Source of the DNA: Bacteroidales bacterium
GTDB taxonomy: Bacteria; Bacteroidota; Bacteroidia; Bacteroidales; UBA932
DNA: 16,436 nucleotides
NCBI GenBank assembly: GCA_024695285.1
Contig: JAILIM010000055.1
Coordinates: forward strand, 1 to 16,436
Direction: 5' to 3'
Program-made: the position numbers and the translations under genes
The notes under the pieces: model-generated
Told to the model about the DNA's origin: nothing
Databases searched by the model: none
Seen by the model: only the letters and a program-made list of their open reading frames with translations
In this document: piece by piece, positions 8,996 to 15,103 of the stretch
Numbering within the stretch: position 1 is the first letter of the stretch
Layout of the letters: each line of letters begins with the position of its first letter

Positions 8996-9028
8996 AGTAA
9001 CTAAATCCTAAATAATTTTTTCAAAGCT

Positions 9029-9058
9029 GTAAGTCTCGAAAAACAATTAGGTTAGGAC
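9029..9058 (+). repeat. Imperfect direct repeat, copy A (susC leader)
   Basis: The core is TGTAAGTCTC (9028-9037), followed by CGAAAAACA and then TTAGGTTAGGAC. Copy B at 9198-9235 has the same blocks in the same order and strand, with an extra 5 bases between the first two. Copy A lies inside the untranslated leader of the oppositely transcribed susC gene. It may be a regulator site or a decayed copy of the GLUG-gene leader. Confidence 0.5.
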
Positions 9059-9135
9059 ATTTAGTTAGCTTTCATTTTTGTTTTTTTTATTGGTTTCTTT
9101 CTTATGTGGTAATAAAATTAAGTCAAAATTTCTGA

Positions 9136-9143
9136 CAAATATA
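9136..9143 (-). promoter_or_regulatory. -7 promoter box for the susC operon (TATATTTG)
   Basis: On the minus strand this reads TATATTTG, a full match to the Bacteroidetes -7 consensus TAnnTTTG. No convincing TTTG was found at the -33 distance; the upstream stretch is AT-rich instead. Transcription would begin near 9130, giving a leader of roughly 135 bases before the susC ATG at 8995. Confidence 0.55.
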
Positions 9144-9185
9144 TATTATTTTTAATAACTATGGAATACTTTACTAAAAAAAGTG

Positions 9186-9193
9186 TATATTTG
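9186..9193 (+). promoter_or_regulatory. -7 promoter box for the FN3/GLUG lipoprotein gene (TATATTTG)
   Basis: TATATTTGCAT on the plus strand matches the Bacteroidetes -7 consensus. The same 11 bases recur at the MPE2 promoter (12137-12147). Transcription would start close to 9197-9199, which is exactly where the second copy of the direct repeat begins, leaving a leader of about 73 bases before the ATG at 9272. No clear -33 TTTG is visible. Confidence 0.55.
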
Positions 9194-9197
9194 CATT

Positions 9198-9235
9198 GTA
9201 AGTCTCAGCACGAAAAACATGATTTGGGTTAAGGC
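9198..9235 (+). repeat. Imperfect direct repeat, copy B (start of GLUG-gene leader)
   Basis: It shares TGTAAGTCTC (9197-9206), CGAAAAACA (9211-9219) and a GGGTTAAGGC block (compare AGGTTAGGAC) with copy A at 9029-9058. It begins at the predicted transcription start of the plus-strand gene. Confidence 0.5.
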
Positions 9236-9271
9236 GTCGTAAAGCGATCTTTTGTAACAACAGAAATCATT

Positions 9272-12025
9272 ATGAAACTTTCCAAATTATCTGCAATCGG
9301 CCTGTCGGTCGTATTTGTGCTTATAGCCGCGTGCGACATCGACAAGCCATACGAAAGAATCTCGGGAATCGATTCCTCCAAAGCGTGCCCCGAGAACCTT
9401 GAGTTGGATGTGGATGGAATGTCAGCCTCGTCAATCTCGTTGTTCTGGGATGGTAAGAAAGCAGTTTCCGAAGGGGCCCTGTCGTTCACAGTTCAGCTCA
9501 CCGATTCCCTCAACGCGGCAGGCGACAACTATTCTTCGCTAGCCAAGACTATCATGGCCACAGACGACGCCGGCAACGTCACTGAAGCCTGCGCCTTCAG
9601 TAAGCTCACGAAAGGCGACAGGTATTTCGTCCGTATCCGCGCCAACTACGCTTATTCCGTATATTCCGAATGGGTATATCTTAAGCGTGACGACATCGTC
9701 GTCCAGGTTTCCGTAGGCAACGGACTTGTCATTTCCGAGTTCGTGGCCCCGCAGGACCTCACTGCAACAGCCAAGACGTACAGTTCCATCTTAGTCTCCT
9801 GGTCCCTCACCGGACCGGCTGAAGGCTATCAGGTAGAATACTGCAAGTCAGGCGGCGACTGGGTAGTTTTCAAAGACAGTGTCACAGATGCGACCTGCAC
9901 TATTGCGCCCCTTGAGCAGGAAACCACATATGACATTCGCGTTAAGGCATATAAGGTCGAAGGCGGCGAAAAAGTTTTCACCGATTATTCCACCGTCACC
10001 GGAGTGAGCACTCCTGCCAAGCCTGACTTCTCCCCTGCCATCACTTCAGCCGAGCAACTCTCCCGCTTCTTCAATGAAGTTGCAGCTCAGGCAGGCCCCG
10101 CTGATGTCTATACACTCGAGAACGACATCGACATGACCGGCTACGACATCGTGTCTGCAGCATCCTTCACAGGCACCCTCGACGGAAAGAAGCACAGCAT
10201 TAAGAACTGGTCCAACGGCGGCCAGCCACTGTTCACCGTCAACGAAGGCACCATCAAGGACCTCACCATCGACAAGAGCTGCCAGATGACGATCATCCCC
10301 GGCACCATGGGCTTCATTGCCGCTACCAACAACGGCACCATTGACGGCTGCGTGAACAACGCAAACGCAACATGCTCCGACGATCTCACCGAGGTCACCT
10401 ATTTCGGAACCATAGTCGGTCATTCTTCCGGAGTGGTGAAGAATTGTATCAACAACGGCAACATTGATTTCATCACCTCCGCAGGCGACAAGTCCAACAA
10501 CAGTATCGGTGGCGTCGTCGGCCGCTTCGAAGGCGAGCCCGGCAAGGTGGCTATCGAGAACTGCACCAACAACGGCTCCGTGAAATTCAGTACCGGCAGC
10601 ACTCCTAAGAATATGTATATAGGTGGCGTCATCGGGTCTTCTCTTGTTAATGCCAAAGGCAAGGGCATCAACGAAGGCAACGGTCTTAAGGACTATGGTA
10701 TCGTGAAGGGATGCGTCAACACCGGCGCCGTCTCTCACAGCTGGGGCGTCAATAACTCTGGTTCCTATAGCGACGTGGGCGGTGTCATCGGTTACCTTGA
10801 GGGCACCATCGAAAGCTGCACCAACAAGGGTACCATCTCCCTCCAGGACAGCGACGACCCTGCAGCATCCAGCACCCGTCCCGCATTGGGCGGTGTGGCA
10901 GGCTATGTGACCAAGGGCGCAAAAGACTGTGTCAACGAGGGTACTGTCATCGCCAAGGGCGTCTGGGCCGCAGGAACTGAAGGCAACGCTGGTTGCGGCG
11001 GTATGTACCAGCCTATATTCGGCGGCGTCTTCGGCGGTGTCGGCGAATATTACCTTGCGCACTGCGATGGCCTTGTCAGCGGATGTATCAACAAGGGTAA
11101 GATGGATCTCCAGGTCTGCCAGAAGACTGCTGGCGGCACCCAGGCTGCCGGCGGCGGCGTAGTCGGCTATTCCAGCGTCAATATCGAGGACTGCCACAAC
11201 CAGGGCGAGCTTAACATTGGCCTCTGGCACAAGATTGCCCGTGTGGGTGGTGTTGTCGGCTGGTCGTTTGCCACTACCATAGACAAATGCTCCAACTCAG
11301 GCGCCCTTACCTTCGACTGCAACAGCGCAGCACTTGGTTCAGATACCACAAACTACTTCTCATATCAGGACTATGTAGCCGGTATTGTCGGCGCATCCCT
11401 GGTCGCTGCAACCATAACCGACTGCGAAAACAGCGGAACCGTCACCTACAAGGCCGGTGTCACCCAGGCCGTTCTCAACTACGTCGGCGGCATCATGGCA
11501 ACCTACAGCGGCGCCCAGAAGATGTCCGGTTGCAAGAACAGCGGCAAGGTATTGGTGGATACTGCTGAAGCATTATGCGTCGGCAGCCTTTGCGGCGCAT
11601 TCAACGGCGAAATGACTAATTGTGAAGCAACAGGCGACGTGGATGTCAAGAAGTGTATCGGTATTTCCGGCAAGGAGCCCGAAGTCGGCGCGCTCGTTGG
11701 TTATGCCAACGCTTCATTCACGGATTGCTCCGCAAAGCTTAATGTCAACATTGAGGCAGCAGGCACCTCCTTCTTCGGCGGTATAGCAGGCGGCTTCGGC
11801 AAAGACGTCAAAAAGCAATGGAGCGGTTGCAGCATCGAAGCCAACCTCACTACTACCGGTTCCGTGACCTCTGCCAAGATTCTCGGACGCTTCCGCAACA
11901 ACCCCAGCACAGGTACCGTTATTTACTATCAGAATATGACCTTCGCAGGCAATATCGCTTCCCTGGGTGTCCTTGGCCTCGCCAATGATGGCTCCGTGAC
12001 TGAAGGCATCATGCCGGGCGATTAA
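9272..12025 (+). CDS. Large lipoprotein with two FN3-like domains and 14 GLUG-like Cys repeats
   Basis: A 917-residue predicted lipoprotein (lipobox VLIAAC, Cys21), probably surface-exposed. Two fibronectin type III-like domains follow (about 38-140 and 158-250; the second has APQDLTATAKTYSSILVSW and TTYDIRVKAY). From about residue 257 comes ITSAEQLSRFFNEV, then DIDMTGYD and LDGKKHSIKNW, the usual lead-in to GLUG/beta-helix repeats. Fourteen units of the form GGVxGxxxGxIxxCxNxGxV then run to the end. Their conserved Cys are residues 360, 392, 431, 481, 516, 553, 605, 641, 673, 718, 754, 784, 819 and 853. Such repeats probably form an elongated beta-solenoid used for binding or adhesion; no catalytic motif is visible. 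The protein ends without a T9SS-type sorting domain. The gene is transcribed divergently from susC and ends at a strong terminator. A role as a glycan- or surface-binding partner of the SusCD pair is inference from position. Confidence 0.88.
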   Translation: MKLSKLSAIGLSVVFVLIAACDIDKPYERISGIDSSKACPENLELDVDGMSASSISLFWDGKKAVSEGALSFTVQLTDSLNAAGDNYSSLAKTIMATDDAGNVTEACAFSKLTKGDRYFVRIRANYAYSVYSEWVYLKRDDIVVQVSVGNGLVISEFVAPQDLTATAKTYSSILVSWSLTGPAEGYQVEYCKSGGDWVVFKDSVTDATCTIAPLEQETTYDIRVKAYKVEGGEKVFTDYSTVTGVSTPAKPDFSPAITSAEQLSRFFNEVAAQAGPADVYTLENDIDMTGYDIVSAASFTGTLDGKKHSIKNWSNGGQPLFTVNEGTIKDLTIDKSCQMTIIPGTMGFIAATNNGTIDGCVNNANATCSDDLTEVTYFGTIVGHSSGVVKNCINNGNIDFITSAGDKSNNSIGGVVGRFEGEPGKVAIENCTNNGSVKFSTGSTPKNMYIGGVIGSSLVNAKGKGINEGNGLKDYGIVKGCVNTGAVSHSWGVNNSGSYSDVGGVIGYLEGTIESCTNKGTISLQDSDDPAASSTRPALGGVAGYVTKGAKDCVNEGTVIAKGVWAAGTEGNAGCGGMYQPIFGGVFGGVGEYYLAHCDGLVSGCINKGKMDLQVCQKTAGGTQAAGGGVVGYSSVNIEDCHNQGELNIGLWHKIARVGGVVGWSFATTIDKCSNSGALTFDCNSAALGSDTTNYFSYQDYVAGIVGASLVAATITDCENSGTVTYKAGVTQAVLNYVGGIMATYSGAQKMSGCKNSGKVLVDTAEALCVGSLCGAFNGEMTNCEATGDVDVKKCIGISGKEPEVGALVGYANASFTDCSAKLNVNIEAAGTSFFGGIAGGFGKDVKKQWSGCSIEANLTTTGSVTSAKILGRFRNNPSTGTVIYYQNMTFAGNIASLGVLGLANDGSVTEGIMPGD

Positions 12026-12055
12026 GCGAACCGTCTAATTAACTTTTTTTGGAAT

Positions 12056-12087
12056 AGAGCCCGGCTGGCCAGCCGGGCTCTTTCTTT
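12056..12087 (+). terminator. Intrinsic terminator after the FN3/GLUG gene
   Basis: Bases 12056-12081 form a perfect 26-base palindrome (AGAGCCCGGCTGG followed by its exact reverse complement), giving a strong GC-rich hairpin. It is followed by TTCTTT. It lies 30 bases after the stop TAA (12023-12025). It should separate the GLUG transcript from MPE2, which has its own promoter. Confidence 0.85.
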
Positions 12088-12136
12088 ATGCCGTGCAATA
12101 TAGTCATTATAAAAAACACTTTTGACCAATAATTGC

Positions 12137-12144
12137 TATATTTG
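12137..12144 (+). promoter_or_regulatory. -7 promoter box of MPE2, nearly abutting the start codon
   Basis: TATATTTG, followed by CATGAT and then the ATG at 12151. It matches TAnnTTTG exactly and lies in a short AT-rich spacer. With the usual distance to the start of transcription, the mRNA would begin within about 0-3 bases of the ATG, so the transcript may be leaderless. A TTTG occurs at 12121-12124 but is too close for a standard -33 element. Confidence 0.6.
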
Positions 12145-12150
12145 CATGAT

Positions 12151-14265
12151 ATGAAAAATTTGCCTTTATTCGCAGCTGTAGTAGCATTGCTCGCAGTTGC
12201 ATCCTGCACAAAAGAGGAAGTTTATGCCCCCGCAACCATCAGTGGCACATGGGTATTCTCCGCAAGGAACGACGGTTCAAAATGGTCTGATCAGAAGATT
12301 TCCACCATAATGATTTTCGACGGGAAGGGATCATACACAATGAAGAGCCTCCCGACCGGCTCCCCCGCCGTAAACTTCAGCAACGGGCGCGTAGATGCCC
12401 TGGAGAATGATTTCTCCCGGACTACCGGCAAGGCCTACAAGGTAGAGAGCAGCGGATCCAAGTACCGTTTCGAATCTATCGACGGCTTGTTTATCTTAGT
12501 CACTGACACAGACGATCTTATGACCTTCGACTTCAGCGGCAGCACCTCTGTTGCAGGATACAAGCTTGCCCGTGTCAAGGGCTTCAATGCCGAACTCCCC
12601 CCGGACGACCCGGATGACGGAACCGGCAAGATCAATGGCACCAAGATAGCCGAAGGCAACGACCTTGCAGGCGTAGTGCTGGACAAGTCCACCGGAAAAG
12701 GCATTCCAGGGGTAATTGTGACCGACGGCTACAACTGCGTAAAGACGGACGCCAACGGCGTGTATCAGTTCAAGTCCAACGCCCTTACCCGCTACATCTA
12801 CTACACCACACCCTCAGAGTATAAAATAGCCACCACCTCTGTAGCCAGCGTACCTGTATTCTATAAAACAGTCAGCCCCAAAGCCGGAGAGCTGACCAGG
12901 ACCGACTTCATCCTGGAACCTCTTCCCGGCGGTAAGGAAACCAACTGGACCTTCGTCGGCATCGGCGACCCGCAGTGCGCAACCGCCAGTAATGCAAGCC
13001 GCTACGCCTCCGAGACCATCCCGGACATTAAGAAAACTCTGGCTAACCGCGAGAGCGTGTACGCCATGACACTTGGCGACATAGTGTTCGACTCCACCAA
13101 CATGTGGTCCACCATGAAAGCCAGCATGTCCTCAGTTTATACCGGAAAGTCCTACATCTTATTCTTCCAAACCATAGGCAACCACGACCACGACTCGCTG
13201 AAGCCCGACACCTCCGACGATGCTGCTGACGACTACGAGGCCACCTCCACTTTCGGCAGTTACTTCGGCCCATGCGACTATTCCTTCGACCGTGGTGACG
13301 TGCACGTGGTATCAATGGACGACATTATTGTTTCGTCTAAAAAGAGTTCTTCGAAGAGCAACAAATACACCTGGAACTACTCCGGAGGCTTTACCGATAA
13401 GCAGTTTGAATGGCTGAAGCAGGACCTCTCTCTCGTGGACAACAAGGAGGAGAAGATGATATTCATCTGCTGCCACATCCCCTTCCGCGGTTCCACTTCC
13501 AACCACTACAACGACGTACTCAAGCTGATGGACCAGTTCAAGGAGGCCCATCTAATGATAGGCCACACCCACTACACCCAGAACTACGTTTATACCAGTT
13601 CCCACAAGGGCAAATGTGGTCTTCCCCTGTATGAGCACATCCACGGTTCAGCCTGCGGCGCATGGTGGACCAGCACCTGCAGTTCCACCGTTACGGGAGA
13701 GCCTTCCGGCTACACTGTGTACGATATCGAGGGCGCCCACATCAAAGACTGGCGATTCAAGGGCACCAAACGGGATGAAAATTTCCAGCTGCGAGTATTT
13801 GACGGCAACGAAATTTACTACTCTTCAGGCACTTACCCCCTCAACTGGTACACCCCTTCGCAGAAGGTAGGTTCATACTCCTTCTCAACCAAAGGGAACG
13901 CGAACCTGAAGGGCTGCTTCGTGGCCCAGGTCTTCAACGACGACGATACCTACTGGAGCGTGGTCCTGAAAAAGAAGAGCACCGGGCAGATACTGGGCAC
14001 TTTCAAGCGCCTCGCCAATGGCTCATGTTCAAATGCTGCCATGTCAGCCCACTACTACAACTCCAAGAACAAGTCTTCTGACAGCTACCGTTCATGGACA
14101 GCCAGCCACTACTGGTACTACAAGCCCGCTTCTGCCGATCCGCTGAGTGAGTCAGACTGGGAGGTTGAAGCCACACACACACTCCCCGGAGGCCAGGTAA
14201 AGCACAGCTACACCTGTTCCACTATCACGGTCACAAGCGACCTCCAGAAGGAATTCTACTTCTAA
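12151..14265 (+). CDS. Calcineurin-like metallophosphoesterase lipoprotein with extra N-terminal domain (MPE2)
   Basis: A 704-residue lipoprotein (lipobox AVASC, Cys19). Residues about 28-145 form an extra domain beginning ISGTWVFSARNDG, rich in beta-strand and reminiscent of lipocalin-like domains of Bacteroidetes lipoproteins. A MetallophosN-like domain follows (about 165-255, with VVLDKSTGKGIPGVIVTDG). The catalytic domain (about 266-480) has IGDPQ (D273, Q275), LGDIVFD (D310), GNHDH (N344), CCHIPFRG (H442) and GHTHY (H472, H474). The C-terminal part (about 500-704) aligns with that of MPE1, including HGxACGAWW and TASHYWYxxP. All metal-binding positions are kept, so it should be an active phosphoesterase, probably on the cell surface; the substrate is unknown. 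The ATG at 12151 is chosen because the signal peptide starts there; an in-frame TTG at 12133 overlaps the promoter. Its stop overlaps that of the next, convergent gene. Confidence 0.9.
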   Translation: MKNLPLFAAVVALLAVASCTKEEVYAPATISGTWVFSARNDGSKWSDQKISTIMIFDGKGSYTMKSLPTGSPAVNFSNGRVDALENDFSRTTGKAYKVESSGSKYRFESIDGLFILVTDTDDLMTFDFSGSTSVAGYKLARVKGFNAELPPDDPDDGTGKINGTKIAEGNDLAGVVLDKSTGKGIPGVIVTDGYNCVKTDANGVYQFKSNALTRYIYYTTPSEYKIATTSVASVPVFYKTVSPKAGELTRTDFILEPLPGGKETNWTFVGIGDPQCATASNASRYASETIPDIKKTLANRESVYAMTLGDIVFDSTNMWSTMKASMSSVYTGKSYILFFQTIGNHDHDSLKPDTSDDAADDYEATSTFGSYFGPCDYSFDRGDVHVVSMDDIIVSSKKSSSKSNKYTWNYSGGFTDKQFEWLKQDLSLVDNKEEKMIFICCHIPFRGSTSNHYNDVLKLMDQFKEAHLMIGHTHYTQNYVYTSSHKGKCGLPLYEHIHGSACGAWWTSTCSSTVTGEPSGYTVYDIEGAHIKDWRFKGTKRDENFQLRVFDGNEIYYSSGTYPLNWYTPSQKVGSYSFSTKGNANLKGCFVAQVFNDDDTYWSVVLKKKSTGQILGTFKRLANGSCSNAAMSAHYYNSKNKSSDSYRSWTASHYWYYKPASADPLSESDWEVEATHTLPGGQVKHSYTCSTITVTSDLQKEFYF

Positions 14266-15050
14266 TAGATGATAGTACGGCGCAGGACGACAGATGCCGT
14301 ACTGTCGGGGTGGACCTTTTCATAGCGGGCAATCCAGTTCCCACGGGAGTCGTAATCGTAGGTATAATAGCGGATCGGATTGTCGTCCAGGTCTGCTGAC
14401 CAGAGCATTTCGCACTTGGAATTCAGGAAGGTGCCCCGGCTCATGACAGGCAGAGCCTTGTCGTTATACTGGATTTCCACATCCATGGCGTCACTCTTGA
14501 TGCGTGTGAATTTGTCTTCGGTCAGGAAGTCTACATCCGCAGTACCCATGGGACTGCCGTCGGGGTTAAAGGTCTCTTCCGTGTAACTCTTGCCGGAGTA
14601 GTGCTTAAGCAAGGTGTAGGCCAGTTCGCCCTCGGAGTAATAGCCGGTCTTAACTATGTGCCGGCCGTCATTATCCTGTTCCCAGCGGCTTACCTCTTGA
14701 TTGTTCATGCCGTACAAACGACACTCCTTGATGAAGCGTCCGCTGTATTCATACTCATACCGGGCCTCGTCTTCCTCATCGGCATTGATGCCAGCAATTT
14801 CAATCACCTGGTGCTTGTCGTTGTAGGTGTAAATCTCGCGGTAGCGGAACGAGCCATCAAAGTTGTAGGTAAACACCGTATCCGCCTGGCCAAGGGAGTT
14901 AAAAACCACTTTATATGGCAGTTCGAGGGTATCGGACTGCATTACTATCTCTTTGGCTTTACAATTAAGGGCATACTTTTCAAGGTCGGTTTTAACCGGA
15001 GTGCAGGCGCAAAGTATAAGCGCCGCGGCGACTGTGAATTTGATTTTCAT
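14262..15050 (-). CDS. Small YD-repeat-like lipoprotein of unknown function
   Basis: This 262-residue protein starts MKIKFTVAAALILCACTP, a short lipoprotein leader with Cys16 as the likely lipidated residue. The mature part is made of repeated beta-hairpin-like units rich in Tyr, Asp and Gly (FTYNFDGSFRYREIYTYND, ARYEYEYSGRFIKE, YYTYDYDSRGNWIARYEKV). These resemble the YD/RHS-like repeats found in many Bacteroidetes lipoproteins; it lacks the size and core of a real RHS toxin. No enzymatic motif is visible. Its last codons overlap the MPE2 stop by four bases (CTAA read from both strands), and a -7 box sits almost directly on its start codon. I do not recognise a specific family or function, and its link to the phosphoesterase locus is only positional. 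Confidence 0.8.
   Translation of the reverse strand: MKIKFTVAAALILCACTPVKTDLEKYALNCKAKEIVMQSDTLELPYKVVFNSLGQADTVFTYNFDGSFRYREIYTYNDKHQVIEIAGINADEEDEARYEYEYSGRFIKECRLYGMNNQEVSRWEQDNDGRHIVKTGYYSEGELAYTLLKHYSGKSYTEETFNPDGSPMGTADVDFLTEDKFTRIKSDAMDVEIQYNDKALPVMSRGTFLNSKCEMLWSADLDDNPIRYYTYDYDSRGNWIARYEKVHPDSTASVVLRRTIIY
14274..14303. repeat. 8-bp inverted repeat at the MPE2/YD-lipoprotein junction
   Basis: AGTACGGC (14274-14281) and GCCGTACT (14296-14303) are exact inverted copies with a 14-base loop. They lie just past the MPE2 stop and within the last codons of the convergent gene. No T-tract follows on the plus strand, so function as a terminator is doubtful, but it is the only hairpin I see at this junction. 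Confidence 0.35.
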
Positions 15051-15054
15051 AACA

Positions 15055-15062
15055 CAAAGTTA
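15055..15062 (-). promoter_or_regulatory. -7 promoter box of the YD-lipoprotein gene, nearly abutting the start codon
   Basis: On the minus strand this reads TAACTTTG, then TGTT, then the ATG at 15050. A TTG lies 20 bases upstream of the box, in the correct place for a -33 element. The predicted start of transcription falls within about 0-2 bases of the ATG, so the mRNA may be leaderless. Confidence 0.6.
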
Positions 15063-15074
15063 TCAAAATTGTAC

Positions 15075-15082
15075 TACCTTTG
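15075..15082 (+). promoter_or_regulatory. -7 promoter box of the PHP phosphodiesterase gene (TACCTTTG)
   Basis: TACCTTTG matches TAnnTTTG and lies 21 bases before the ATG at 15104, giving a short leader of about 15 bases. No good -33 TTTG lies at the normal distance. The box overlaps the -33 TTG of the divergent promoter on the other strand, so the two promoters share DNA and may compete. Confidence 0.55.
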
Positions 15083-15103
15083 CAAGAAACAAACTCCACA
15101 GAA

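Larger units (their letters stand above)
8996..9271. other. AT-rich divergent promoter region between susC and the FN3/GLUG gene
   Basis: This 276-base spacer has no credible gene. It is strikingly AT-rich against the GC-rich genes on both sides. It holds one Bacteroidetes-type -7 box for each direction (9136-9143 minus, 9186-9193 plus), about 43 bases apart. An imperfect direct repeat (9029-9058 and 9198-9235) falls in the two untranslated leaders. Predicted leaders are about 135 bases for susC and about 73 bases for the GLUG gene. Long T-runs occur at 9075-9088. I saw no riboswitch fold that I could name. Confidence 0.75.

Noticed and set aside
9136..9193. Possible invertible promoter (TATATTTG boxes in opposite orientation)
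   Set aside because: The inverted match is only the 8-base promoter box itself. No longer inverted repeats flank the segment and no invertase gene is in the window.
10046..11230. Long open frame on the minus strand opposite the FN3/GLUG gene
   Set aside because: It is a shadow of the repeat-coding strand: Ala/Val/Asp-rich, without domain signals, a signal peptide or a promoter, while the plus strand encodes a clear lipoprotein with repeats.
10340..11840. CRISPR array or DNA tandem repeat in the GLUG region
   Set aside because: The periodicity is at protein level with irregular spacing of 30-52 codons; the DNA units are diverged and in frame within one gene.
12133..12150. TTG start upstream of the MPE2 ATG
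   Set aside because: It lies across the -7 promoter box and would add residues before an already complete lipoprotein signal peptide.
14262..15050. YD-repeat lipoprotein as an RHS toxin or its immunity partner
   Set aside because: It is only 262 residues, has a lipoprotein leader, and lacks an RHS core motif and a variable toxin tip.
15080..15103. TTG start upstream of the PHP-gene ATG
   Set aside because: It lies inside the promoter box, and the signal peptide starts at the ATG at 15104.
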